Shown here in pieces: positions 33,463 through 42,260 of a DNA stretch of 64,000 bases. A program made the position numbers and the translations under genes. The notes under the pieces are model-generated. The model worked only from the letters and a program-made list of their open reading frames with translations. It made no database searches and was not told the origin of the DNA. This DNA is from Vreelandella nanhaiensis (GTDB taxonomy: Bacteria; Pseudomonadota; Gammaproteobacteria; Pseudomonadales; Halomonadaceae): NCBI RefSeq assembly GCF_003990185.1, contig NZ_RZHF01000016.1, positions 186,001-250,000 on the forward strand, written 5' to 3'. Each line of letters starts with the position of its first letter. Within the stretch, counting starts at the first letter, position 1.

Positions 33463-35207
33463 GCTGACTCCTGGGTGGGCAGTGTCCAATACAAGGCGCC
33501 CAGCTGCTGGGCAAGGCGCGCCGCCTGGCCGCGTTTTACAAATGAGTGTTCGGTATCCATCACCACGCAGTCGCCGAGCTTCGGCAGGTCTGAAACGGAT
33601 TCACGGGTGCGCCCGTCGGTGATCAAGTAGGTGCGTATATGCAGGCCGGGCTCACGCCGCTGCCACTGGCGAATCAACCGCCCCGCCTGGGCGACCGCTT
33701 TACGCAGCGGTGTACCGCCCCCGCCATCGGCGCTATTCAGCGTGGCCTCCAGGCTTTTGGGTGCACGCTGGCGGGTTAGTAGCGGTGTCACCGCATCGTT
33801 GCCAAAACCCAGCACGGCCATCTGCTCCCGAGCGACATACGCCTGTCGGGTCAGGTTATCCACCCAGCCCTTGGCCTGGCCCAGCAGGCGCTTACCCAGC
33901 GTCGAGCCGGAGGTATCCAGCAGCACCAAGTGCAGTACCGGCTGCCCGGCGCGCGCTTTACGATAGCGCAGCTGCCGCCAGGGCCACTGGCCGCGATTGG
34001 CGATCAGCGTGGAAAACCAGTCCGGCCGCGAGGTAAGCGCAGCATTAGCTCGCCCCTGGCCCAATTCACCGCCCTTGCGCGTACCGCCGAGTGATAGCGG
34101 CTGCTTAGCCGCAGGCCGGTTGGTTGGCGTAGGCAGGCGTAGCGCGGGGAGGTCAAGCGGCTGGCCATCCAGCATGTTCTGCGCCAAGGGCGGCATGGCG
34201 CCCCACTGCCCCTGCTCGTCTGAACGTCTATCGGCAGACGACTGGCCGCCAGAAGGTTTTTCATTTGGCGTGGATGAAGGCGGCGGAGAAGATGGCGGCG
34301 TTGATGGCGGTGTCGCTTCTTCACGCGTACGCCGATGGGCCAATACCCAAGGCTCAACGGTATCCACATCTTCCTGACTGATCGTATCGCCACCCCGCCA
34401 GACGGCATGAGCCTGGGCTGCACGGTGCCAGGTGACATCGGCACGTAGACCTTCGACCCCTGACTCCTCGCAGCGCCGGGCGATATGCGCGTAGACCCAG
34501 GCAGGCGCCGTTACCGTGGCAAGCGCATGCCGGGCACGCTCGATGCGCTCACGCAGGGCTACCTGCTCAGCGGCGTAGTCAGCGATAAAGCTCTCGGGGT
34601 CGCGGTCAAAGGCATCGCGCTGCTGCACAATGGCGATGCGTTCTTCGATACTCATGGAAGCTGGCTGTTCAAGGCAGAGGCCAAAACGGTCCAGAAGCTG
34701 CGGACGCAGTTCCCCTTCATCCGGATTCATGGTACCAATCAAGCTAAAACGCGCCGCGTGGGAGTGGCTGATACCGTCACGCTCGACGATATTGACCCCG
34801 CTTGCGGCAACATCCAGCAGCAGGTCGACTAGGGTATCGGCGAGCAAGTTGACTTCATCAACGTACAAAACGCCGCCATGGGCTTTGGCCAAAAGCCCTT
34901 CGTGAAAAGTGGCTTCGCGCTCGCTCAATACCTTTTGAAGGTCCAGGCTGCCGGTCAGGCGATCTTCGCTAGCGCCTAGCGGCAGGGTCACAAACGGCGA
35001 CTTGCCGCCCTTGTCAGATTCTGGAAGCAATGCCGCCAGCGCGCGGGCGAGGGTCGACTTGGCGCTACCCCGCGGGCCGCTGATAAGGACCCCGCCAATG
35101 CGCGGATTAATCACGTTCAAAAGCAGCGCTTTTTTAAGCGATGCCTGGCCGACGACGGCGGTAAAGGGAAACTCGACCACAGGCATCACCATGGGCAAAA
35201 GGAACAT
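33459..35207 (-). CDS. ChlI/ChlD-like AAA+ and VWA fusion, probable cobaltochelatase ATPase
   Basis: A 582-residue protein with an AAA+ ATPase of Mg-chelatase type (residues about 10-250: LISGPRGSAKSTLARALAALLP, GVLYVDEVNLLADTLVD, and LLDRFGLCL), a proline/serine-rich linker near residues 295-325, and a C-terminal VWA domain with the MIDAS motif LLDTSGSTLG. It fuses the roles of ChlI and ChlD. In cobalamin clusters lacking CobS/CobT it is inferred to power CobN. It is the first gene of the leftward operon, with 371 bases of promoter region upstream. Confidence 0.88.
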   Translation of the reverse strand: MFLLPMVMPVVEFPFTAVVGQASLKKALLLNVINPRIGGVLISGPRGSAKSTLARALAALLPESDKGGKSPFVTLPLGASEDRLTGSLDLQKVLSEREATFHEGLLAKAHGGVLYVDEVNLLADTLVDLLLDVAASGVNIVERDGISHSHAARFSLIGTMNPDEGELRPQLLDRFGLCLEQPASMSIEERIAIVQQRDAFDRDPESFIADYAAEQVALRERIERARHALATVTAPAWVYAHIARRCEESGVEGLRADVTWHRAAQAHAVWRGGDTISQEDVDTVEPWVLAHRRTREEATPPSTPPSSPPPSSTPNEKPSGGQSSADRRSDEQGQWGAMPPLAQNMLDGQPLDLPALRLPTPTNRPAAKQPLSLGGTRKGGELGQGRANAALTSRPDWFSTLIANRGQWPWRQLRYRKARAGQPVLHLVLLDTSGSTLGKRLLGQAKGWVDNLTRQAYVAREQMAVLGFGNDAVTPLLTRQRAPKSLEATLNSADGGGGTPLRKAVAQAGRLIRQWQRREPGLHIRTYLITDGRTRESVSDLPKLGDCVVMDTEHSFVKRGQAARLAQQLGALYWTLPTQESA

Positions 35208-35578
35208 TGACTTGATTTAACAAGGAGATAATCAGCGACTGAGAGCCGCACCAAGCGCGTAAAACTCATTCTTTACAAGCGGGTAAAACTAATACATTAA
35301 GCAGCGCAAGGACACTGCCATACACGTGAAAGTTATTCATCACTGACAAGAGAATAACGATAGAGCCAAACGCCGCGAAAATGGCTACAATAACCGCGCA
35401 TTATAGAGGATGGCACCAGGTGGAAGCCACCTCGCCACTTCAGCAAGTCGTCAATTTCAAAGGTTTTTAGTGCTTTATCCTTGCATCTTCAGCAGTCTGT
35501 CGAGCTTTATGTCCATCGGTACCCGGAACACCATCTCATGAAGTTCGCCCCCGCCCTATTTAATACGTCTTTCACACA
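35208..35578. promoter_or_regulatory. Divergent control region between chlID-cob operon and FecCD permease gene
   Basis: This 371-base gap should hold the promoter of the leftward cobalamin operon and of the rightward permease. Two 14-base direct repeats, AAGCGCGTAAAACT (35253-35266) and AAGCGGGTAAAACT (35277-35290), lie 24 bases apart, about 50-80 bases before the chlID start. A GGTGG-AAG-CCACC hairpin sits near 35419-35431. I searched by eye for a cobalamin riboswitch on both strands here and saw none. Confidence 0.5.
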
Positions 35579-36649
35579 ATGAAAGCTATCGCCATGCACA
35601 GCACCCCAATGGCGCGCACCCAGGCGCACTGGCTTTGGCTTGCGCCCTTGGTGCTCCTGATCGCGCTGCTTGCCGGCACGGCGATTGGTGAAACGTCGAT
35701 ACCCGTGGATACGATTCTCAAGGTATTGGCCAACCATCTTTTGGGGGCCAACTACGCCGTTGACCGAATCGATGCAGGGATTATCTGGAACTACCGGCTA
35801 AGCCGCGCCATCGTCGCGGCTTGCTGTGGTGCTGCGCTTGCTCTGGCCGGAGTCGTGCTTCAGGCACTACTGCGCAATCCTCTGGCTGACCCGTACTTGA
35901 TGGGTATTTCGGCCGGTGCCTCAACCGGAGCTGTGGCGGTCACGGTGGCAGGCCTTGGCGCGGGTGCTTTCACGTTATCTGCCGGGGCATTTGCAGGTGC
36001 AGGACTTGCATTTGGCTTGGTGGTACTGCTTGCCCATGCGGCCAGTAGCGGGACCGGCGGTGGACGCAGCAATCAGGCGGCCGGGGCCATTATTCTGGCA
36101 GGTATCGCAGGCTCTCAGCTGTTTAACGCGCTGACCGCCTTTATCATCACCAAGTCCGCCAGCGCCGAGCAGGCGCGCGGCATTATGTTCTGGCTACTGG
36201 GCAATCTTTCCGGCGTACGCTGGAGTGATGTAGCCATCGCCTTCCCTGCGGCCCTGGGCGGCCTGCTGATTTGCCTCTGGCACCGCCGCGCATTGGATGC
36301 CTTTACCTTTGGCGCCGACAGCGCGGCTTCCATGGGCATCTCCGTGCGCCCGACTCGCGGGTTGTTAATTATCGCGGTGGCGCTGGTCACGGCCATTATG
36401 GTGTCGATAGTGGGCGCTATTGGCTTTGTGGGCCTGGTCATCCCTCATGCCATGCGTTTTATCGTGGGTACCCAGCACACGCGCCTGGTACCCGCCTCGG
36501 CGCTCGCCGGCGCAGTGTTTCTGATTGGCTCGGATATTCTTTCGCGCACGCTCGTGCCCGGCCAAGTGCTGCCGATTGGAGTGATTACCTCGCTGATTGG
36601 CGCTCCGGCCTTTGCGCTTATTCTTGTTCGCGGTACGAGGACCCGATGA
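35579..36649 (+). CDS. FecCD/BtuC-type ABC transporter permease
   Basis: A 356-residue permease with about ten membrane helices. Signatures are SRAIVAACCGAALALAGVVLQ, LLRNPLADPYLMGISAGAS, and GAIGFVGLVIPHAMRF (cytoplasmic coupling loop), then LIGAPAFALILVR at the end. FecCD permeases move iron-siderophores, haem or vitamin B12. It pairs with the ATPase that overlaps its stop by 4 bases (ATGA). No substrate-binding protein is encoded beside it on this strand, so it may rely on BtuF downstream or on one elsewhere. Confidence 0.9.
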   Translation: MKAIAMHSTPMARTQAHWLWLAPLVLLIALLAGTAIGETSIPVDTILKVLANHLLGANYAVDRIDAGIIWNYRLSRAIVAACCGAALALAGVVLQALLRNPLADPYLMGISAGASTGAVAVTVAGLGAGAFTLSAGAFAGAGLAFGLVVLLAHAASSGTGGGRSNQAAGAIILAGIAGSQLFNALTAFIITKSASAEQARGIMFWLLGNLSGVRWSDVAIAFPAALGGLLICLWHRRALDAFTFGADSAASMGISVRPTRGLLIIAVALVTAIMVSIVGAIGFVGLVIPHAMRFIVGTQHTRLVPASALAGAVFLIGSDILSRTLVPGQVLPIGVITSLIGAPAFALILVRGTRTR

Positions 36650-37410
36650 AATTAACCGCCGAACAGCTGGGGTGGAGCGTTCATGGGCGAACACTATTAG
36701 AAGACGTTTTTCTTGACGTTGCGCCCGGCCAGACCTTTGGCCTGATTGGCCCAAACGGCTCCGGTAAAACCACGCTATTACGCCTGCTGGCAGGTTTGAA
36801 CAAACCCAAAAAGGGCCACGTTCGTATCGACGGCCAGCCCCTCGCCAAAATGCGCCAGCGACATATTGCCCAGTCAGTCGCGCTGGTTGAACAGCAGGCG
36901 GAAACCACCGATAGAATTTATGTGCGCGAAGTCGTGGCACTTGGCCGCACGCCTTTTCTTTCGGCGCTTCGCCCCTGGTCTACTCACGATGACGCGATTG
37001 TGGATCAGGCGCTGGATGACGTGGATATGACGCATATGGCGGGCCGGCTTTGGCACACGCTTTCCGGCGGCGAGCGCCAGCGCGTGCATATTGCCCGGGC
37101 GCTTGCCCAACAGCCGAAAATTCTACTGCTGGATGAACCCACCAACCACTTGGATATTCGCCACCAGCTGTCGATTCTTGAGTTGGTCAGGCAGCTGCCC
37201 ATCACCGTTGTGATTTCTCTGCACGATCTGAATCAGGCCATGGAGTGCGACCGTATTGGCGTGATGGACGGCGGGCGACTAATCGCCAGCGGCCAGCCGC
37301 ATGATGTGTTAACCGCTCAGCGGCTGCAGGAAACGTTTGGCGTGCATGCACATGTGCTGGATGATCCGATTGATGGCAAGCGAATCATGCGTTTTAGAAG
37401 CGCTATTTAG
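36646..37410 (+). CDS. ABC transporter ATP-binding protein (FecE/BtuD-type)
   Basis: A 254-residue ATPase. GLIGPNGSGKTTLLRLLAG is Walker A, HTLSGGERQRVHIARAL is the ABC signature, ILLLDEPTNHLDIRHQ is Walker B with the D loop, and VISLHDLNQAMECD the H loop. It begins within the permease stop (ATGA), so both belong to one unit. It ends tail-to-tail with the other ATPase gene, the two overlapping by 4 bases. The open frame runs upstream to 36271 inside the permease and is not used. Confidence 0.92.
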   Translation: MKLTAEQLGWSVHGRTLLEDVFLDVAPGQTFGLIGPNGSGKTTLLRLLAGLNKPKKGHVRIDGQPLAKMRQRHIAQSVALVEQQAETTDRIYVREVVALGRTPFLSALRPWSTHDDAIVDQALDDVDMTHMAGRLWHTLSGGERQRVHIARALAQQPKILLLDEPTNHLDIRHQLSILELVRQLPITVVISLHDLNQAMECDRIGVMDGGRLIASGQPHDVLTAQRLQETFGVHAHVLDDPIDGKRIMRFRSAI

Positions 37411-38183
37411 GCTCGCTGATGGACGGGAACAAAGACAGGTGCACCGTCGATCTCGGCAACGGCTAGCCGCTGGTTATAAAGCGGCTCAAGTACATCAGTC
37501 ACCAACAGCTCACTGCGTGGCCCCCAGCGGGCTTCCCCATTGGGGTATAGAAGCAGTATCTGATCGCACCACCGCGCGGCTAAATTAAGATCATGCAGGC
37601 ACATCACCACGCTCCTACCGCTTGCCGCCTGCTCGGCCATTAATGCCATGACTGCACTTTGGTGACGGAGATCCAGATGATTGGTCGGCTCATCGACAAG
37701 CCAGATAGCGGGAGCTTGAGTAAGCACTGTAGCCAGAGCAACGCGCTGGCGCTCACCGCCGGAAAGCGTGCTGACCAAACGCTCGTTTAAAGAGGCGATA
37801 TCCAGGCGGGCCAATGCCTGCTCAGCAAGAGCGTAGTCAGCGCTACTTTCCCGCTGCCAGGCGGAAAGAAACGGATGGCGGCCAATCAGTGCCGTTTCCA
37901 GCACCGTGGCCGGAAAGCTGTCCATCCGCTCCTGAAATACAATTCCTAATATCTGAGCAATTTGCCGGCGGCGTAAGCTGACAAGCGGAGTTTTGTTGAG
38001 ATGAACGCTCCCAGAGCGCGGCGCGCGCAACCCCGCCAGGGTATGCAGAAGCGTAGTTTTGCCCGCCCCATTGGGGCCCAGCACGCCCCACACCTGCCCC
38101 GGTTGAATGGCTAAATTTAGCGGCGTGCCGCCTGGGCGGTTGGGCACGTCAACCACCAACTGCTGAGTACTCAGTATGCTCAT
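37407..38183 (-). CDS. btuD: Cobalamin ABC transporter ATP-binding protein BtuD-like
   Basis: About 258 residues from the ATG at 38183: GVLGPNGAGKTTLLHTLAGL (Walker A), STLSGGERQRVALATVL (signature), IWLVDEPTNHLDLRHQ (Walker B) and VMCLHDLNLAARWCD (H loop). It follows the btuC-like gene (one-base overlap) and, with btuF and btuB upstream, forms a complete B12 uptake operon. It is a distinct copy from the plus-strand ATPase, with a different C-terminus. Confidence 0.9.
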   Translation of the reverse strand: MSILSTQQLVVDVPNRPGGTPLNLAIQPGQVWGVLGPNGAGKTTLLHTLAGLRAPRSGSVHLNKTPLVSLRRRQIAQILGIVFQERMDSFPATVLETALIGRHPFLSAWQRESSADYALAEQALARLDIASLNERLVSTLSGGERQRVALATVLTQAPAIWLVDEPTNHLDLRHQSAVMALMAEQAASGRSVVMCLHDLNLAARWCDQILLLYPNGEARWGPRSELLVTDVLEPLYNQRLAVAEIDGAPVFVPVHQRA

Positions 38184-39166
38184 CAGCGGCTCCGGTGCAG
38201 TAAAAACAGAAACGTGGGCACGCCCAATAATGCGGTAATGACCCCAACCGGCAGCTGTTCCGGAGCAATCATGGTGCGCGCCAGGGTATCGGCCAATACC
38301 AGCAGTGTGCCACCCGCCAGTGCGCAGGCGGGCAGGATAAGCCGCTGGTCGTTGCCTAGCAGCAAACGCAACATATGGGGTACCACAAGGCCTACAAATC
38401 CGATACTGCCTGCGGTGGTGACTGCCGCTGCCGTCAACAGGCTGGCAAGAATATAGATACCCCATTCCAGCGGGCGCACGTTAACGCCAAGTGCCGCGGC
38501 CTGGGGTGCGCCACGGGCCAGTACGTTCAGGCTACGCCCTAGCGGCATCAAGACTAAACTTACCGCCAAAAGGAGAAACAGCGGTGGCCAAGGCGCACGC
38601 GCGTAGGAGAGATCCCCCATCAACCAGTAAAGCATGCCCGGCAAACGCTCGGCCGGACTCATTGCCAGCATCAGGGTTATAACCGCTCCCCAGCCCGAAG
38701 CTACTACCACGCCAGTGAGCAGTAGCCTAGCCGGTGTCCAGCCGCCGCGCCCGTGCGCCAGGCCAAACACCAGCAGCGTCGAAAAGAGCGCCCCTGCAAA
38801 GGCCGCGCTTGATACCAGCAGGCTCCCGAGGCCGGCCAGCATGGCTGCCAGCGCGCCAATGGAGGCCCCGCCGGAAAGCCCCAGCACGTAAGGGTCGGCC
38901 AGCGGGTTGCGCAGCAATACTTGCATCAGCGCCCCCGCCACCGCCAGCAAGCCGCCGACTGCAAACGCAGAAAGCGCCCGGGGCAAACGCAACTCCCATA
39001 CCAGCGTACTGGCCAAAAGCTCGCCCTGCCCTTGGGCGACCGCCCATAACTGAGCAATGGAAAGCGAAGCACTGCCCACACTTAGTGCAAGCAAAAGGGC
39101 AATAAACGCGGCCAACGCAAGCAACCCTAATGGCATGCTGGAACGACCGCCCCTCTGGCTCATCAC
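38183..39166 (-). CDS. btuC: Vitamin B12 ABC transporter permease BtuC-like
   Basis: A 327-residue FecCD permease: LPRALSAFAVGGLLAVAGALMQVLL, PLADPYVLGLSGGASIGAL and GSIGFVGLVVPHMLRLLLG are the family motifs, with about ten membrane helices. Together with btuF (4-base overlap) and the btuD-like ATPase it makes a B12 importer. It differs from the plus-strand FecCD permease, so the region holds two permease/ATPase pairs. Confidence 0.9.
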   Translation of the reverse strand: MMSQRGGRSSMPLGLLALAAFIALLLALSVGSASLSIAQLWAVAQGQGELLASTLVWELRLPRALSAFAVGGLLAVAGALMQVLLRNPLADPYVLGLSGGASIGALAAMLAGLGSLLVSSAAFAGALFSTLLVFGLAHGRGGWTPARLLLTGVVVASGWGAVITLMLAMSPAERLPGMLYWLMGDLSYARAPWPPLFLLLAVSLVLMPLGRSLNVLARGAPQAAALGVNVRPLEWGIYILASLLTAAAVTTAGSIGFVGLVVPHMLRLLLGNDQRLILPACALAGGTLLVLADTLARTMIAPEQLPVGVITALLGVPTFLFLLHRSR

Positions 39167-40065
39167 AGGGCTTCACGCTGTTGGCGAACGCTATCCAGCT
39201 GTTCGCAGAGAATTCTTGTGCCCTCAACCAAGCGTGGCGTTGGGCGCTGAATCAGTGAAGGCGGCACAAAAAACAGGTGATTATTGGCCACTGCCGAAAG
39301 GTGTGGATACTGTTCCCAGTGGGTCAGCCAATGGCGGTTCTCCTCGCCCATTCCACCGGCCACGATCGCCTCGGGATTGGCGGCCAGAACGGCCTCATCA
39401 TCCAGGCGTGGCACCAGGCGGGACTGCTCGCCCACTACGTTAACCCCTCCACACAGCTGCATCACCTGGCCAATAAGGTGTTGGTCATTCACACTCATTA
39501 GCGGCTCATCCCATACCTGATAGAAGGTGGTGACCGGCTCGCGCTCGGCGTAACGCGTTTTTAGCTGCGCCATCTGATGGCGAAAGCTATCCGCCACCTG
39601 CTGACCGGCCGCCTCGGTTCCCGCCAGGCGCGCCAGACGCTCAATAGCGCTCGCCACGCCTTCGATAGTGCGGGGTTCGATATAAAACACCGGCATCCCC
39701 AGCGCTTCCAGCGTTTCCAACTGCTCGGCCGGGTTGCCGGTTACCCAACCAATAACCAGGTCTGGCGCCAGACTTACCAATGCTTCAAGATCAATACGGG
39801 TATGGCTGCCCACCGAGGCAACCTGCTTTGCCTCGGGCGGATAATCGCTATAGGAGACCACCGCCACCACCTGCTCACCCGCACCGGCGGCATAGGTAAG
39901 CTCGGTAGCACCCGGCGACAGCGTGGCGATGCGCCGGGCTGGGTTGAACAGGCAGACTTCGCGGTCGCGATCATCCACCACGCAGCGCGCGTGATGATGC
40001 GCCTGCGCCATACCCGCAGGCACTAACAGCATGAGAATTAGCGCCGCTCGCGCCAGGTTATGCAT
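39163..40065 (-). CDS. btuF: Periplasmic cobalamin-binding protein BtuF
   Basis: About 300 residues from the ATG at 40065. A signal peptide (ALILMLLVPAGMAQAHHH) precedes a class III binding protein fold: RRIATLSPGATELTYAAGAGEQ, VGSHTRIDLEALVSLAPDLVIGW and the rigid linker helix. The histidine-rich stretch right after the cleavage site is notable. It delivers B12 to BtuCD. It is one base past the btuB stop, so it is read from the riboswitch-controlled transcript. Confidence 0.9.
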   Translation of the reverse strand: MHNLARAALILMLLVPAGMAQAHHHARCVVDDRDREVCLFNPARRIATLSPGATELTYAAGAGEQVVAVVSYSDYPPEAKQVASVGSHTRIDLEALVSLAPDLVIGWVTGNPAEQLETLEALGMPVFYIEPRTIEGVASAIERLARLAGTEAAGQQVADSFRHQMAQLKTRYAEREPVTTFYQVWDEPLMSVNDQHLIGQVMQLCGGVNVVGEQSRLVPRLDDEAVLAANPEAIVAGGMGEENRHWLTHWEQYPHLSAVANNHLFFVPPSLIQRPTPRLVEGTRILCEQLDSVRQQREAL

Positions 40066-40066
40066 C

Positions 40067-41872
40067 TTATTGACCAAAATGAACACTCAGAAAGCCTGCC
40101 CGTCCTGCATTTAAATAGTCCGCACCGTCAAAGGACCGCGTGGTCACGTAATCCTGATCCAAAACGTTCTCTAATGAAAGGCGAGCACTCCACAGTGGAG
40201 CAAACTGCCAGCCGGCGCGCAGATTTACCAGCCCATAACCACTTAGCCGATCCTGGTTTTGTGCATCACGATAGCGGTGGTTTTGAGCGACCCACGAACC
40301 GCCTAGCGACCATTTGCCTAGTTCGCGGTCGATATCCAGACGCACGCTTTGCGTGGCCCGGTTCTGCAACCGGTTGCCCGTTAGGCGGTTTTCCGGGTCG
40401 GTATAAGTGAGTGCCGCGGCAAGCGTCCAATCATTGACCTCCACGCCGCTGGCAAGCTCTACTCCACGAATCCGTGACGAAGGTACGTTAGACTGAACGC
40501 CCTGCCCCGCAATCAGATTATCGATATCCGTTTGATAGAGAGCGGCATCCCAAAACCACTGCGCGTATTGGCCACGAACGCCCGCTTCAACGGTTTCAGA
40601 GGTCTCAGACTCAAGGTCCGGATTACCAAACCCCGGGTAGTAAAGCTGGTTATACGTCGGCGCGTTAAACGCCGTGCCATAGCTGGCCCGCAGGGTATGG
40701 TTGTTATCCAACGCGTAGCCTGCTGCCAGGCTGCCGGTAACTTCATCGCCATAAGCTTCATTATCATCAAAGCGTAAGCTGGCTTGCAGCGTTAGCGGTG
40801 AAAAATCTAGCAACGCCTGGGTGAATACGGCTTTATTGCTGCGGCTGGTTTCATTATATTCAATGGTACTGGCAACTTTGTCCTCACTGTATTCAGCGCC
40901 TGCAATCAGCTCGTGAGCACCCGAGGTAAAAGTATTTTCCCAGCGCGCCGTGCTTACTTTGGTATTGAATACCGAGTCGCCAAAGCTTGCAAAATCATCG
41001 CTCTCATCGCGGGATTCACTCAGCGTGAGGCGGCTGTGCCAGTCGTTCGTGATCGGCAACTCGCCATAGATACCGGCTACTTGTTGAACAAAGTCGTTTT
41101 CACCGCCGTCGTATTCGTTGTTACCCCGAGCGCGTAGGGCAAGCGCGCCCATTTCAGCACCGCTTTCAAAGGTATGGGAAACTCGTGCCAGAGCGGAGGT
41201 ATTGTCATAGCCTTTATCTTCACCATTACGACGAACCGGCTGGCCATCGGTAGTAAAGTGGCTGCCCGCAAAGCTGTAGCGGGTACCGCCTTCGCGACCG
41301 CTGATTCCTGCGCTTACTCGCTGAGTATCGAACGAACCACCGCCTATCGAAAACCTCGGCTGCGGCCTCTCTTCGCTCGTTTGGGGCGTAAATAACTGCA
41401 CTACCCCGCCAATCGCATCGGCACCGTACAGGCTACCCCGCGGGCCACGCACAATTTCAGCACGCTCAAACATACGCGGGTCAAGATACGACCAGGCGGC
41501 CCCACCGCTGGTGGCTGAGCGCAAACGAATGCCGTCAATCAACAGCAGGTTTTGGCCGCTTCCGGTACCGCGAATATACACGCTGCTGTTTTTACCAAAG
41601 CTGCCGTTAGTGCTGACATCCACCCCCGGCTGGCCGCGAAACAGATCGGTGATGCTCACCGGGTCTTGGCGGCGCAGCGTGGCTTCATCCAATACGGTAA
41701 CCGAGGAGAGGCTTTCATTTGCCGTACGCGGCGCCAGCGCAGCGGTCACCACCACCGGATTAAGGGTGCTTTGCGAGTCAGCTTGAGCGCCTAACGCCCC
41801 ACTTTGAGCAGCGACCACGGGAGATACAACCAACGCAGCGAGCGCGGCAGAAACAGAAAGATAGTTAGGCAT
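40067..41872 (-). CDS. btuB: TonB-dependent vitamin B12 receptor BtuB
   Basis: About 601 residues. A signal peptide (LSVSAALAALVVSPVVAAQSG) is followed by a TonB box-like NPVVVTAALAP, the plug domain (QDPVSITDLFRGQPGVDVSTN, GSGQNLLLIDGIRL, RGPRGSLYGADAIGGVVQ) and a 22-strand barrel with repeated Asp/Gly loops. BtuB brings cobalamin across the outer membrane. The ATG at 41872 is preferred (an AAGG lies about 9 bases before it). The cobalamin riboswitch upstream confirms the substrate. Confidence 0.93.
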   Translation of the reverse strand: MPNYLSVSAALAALVVSPVVAAQSGALGAQADSQSTLNPVVVTAALAPRTANESLSSVTVLDEATLRRQDPVSITDLFRGQPGVDVSTNGSFGKNSSVYIRGTGSGQNLLLIDGIRLRSATSGGAAWSYLDPRMFERAEIVRGPRGSLYGADAIGGVVQLFTPQTSEERPQPRFSIGGGSFDTQRVSAGISGREGGTRYSFAGSHFTTDGQPVRRNGEDKGYDNTSALARVSHTFESGAEMGALALRARGNNEYDGGENDFVQQVAGIYGELPITNDWHSRLTLSESRDESDDFASFGDSVFNTKVSTARWENTFTSGAHELIAGAEYSEDKVASTIEYNETSRSNKAVFTQALLDFSPLTLQASLRFDDNEAYGDEVTGSLAAGYALDNNHTLRASYGTAFNAPTYNQLYYPGFGNPDLESETSETVEAGVRGQYAQWFWDAALYQTDIDNLIAGQGVQSNVPSSRIRGVELASGVEVNDWTLAAALTYTDPENRLTGNRLQNRATQSVRLDIDRELGKWSLGGSWVAQNHRYRDAQNQDRLSGYGLVNLRAGWQFAPLWSARLSLENVLDQDYVTTRSFDGADYLNAGRAGFLSVHFGQ

Positions 41873-42014
41873 GAGGAGGTACCTTGCGCGCTGTGCCAAC
41901 CCGCACAGCGTGGTTTTTTAATCGCCAAGCGCAGGCACTACAAGGGAATAGCAGGAAGTCACTAATCGCCTTGAAAACGCCCACCGCGTCTTGGCATGTT
42001 CGGCTCATATAGCC

Positions 42015-42205
42015 CTCTCTCAGGCCGGTCTCCGGGCTGACAAGCGAAGCACACTGGGGCTTCCAAGCACTCACCTTCCCATGCGTTTATATTGCACAGT
42101 GGTAACGAGGGCTCTTAACTTGATCACCGTTGCGGGGGCAGCGTTGGATTTAACACCAACTTCCCGTTTCACCAGCGGCCTTGGCCGCCGACACCTGAAA
42201 GAGCT
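42015..42205 (-). promoter_or_regulatory. Cobalamin riboswitch upstream of btuB
   Basis: On the minus strand the conserved parts appear in order: GGGAAGTTGGTG (42154-42165), AATCC, the GCTGCCCCCGCAACGG core (42127-42142), GGAAGGTGAG, and the B12 box GCCCGGAGACCGGCC near 42022-42039. This order and spacing match adenosylcobalamin riboswitches, which block translation or elongation when B12 is plentiful. It is about 140 bases from the btuB start. Confidence 0.93.
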
Positions 42206-42260
42206 CGTAAACTAGCAAGTTGCTATGTTGGGGTCAATTTTATCAAAAATAAGATCAATT

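Noticed and set aside
35400..35578. Possible cobalamin riboswitch before the plus-strand permease
   Set aside because: A GGTGG/CCACC hairpin exists, but the B12 box, the CCCCCGCAA core and the GGTG boxes are missing.
36365..36940. A 191-codon minus-strand frame
   Set aside because: It is antisense to the FecCD permease and ATPase, whose motifs are clear.
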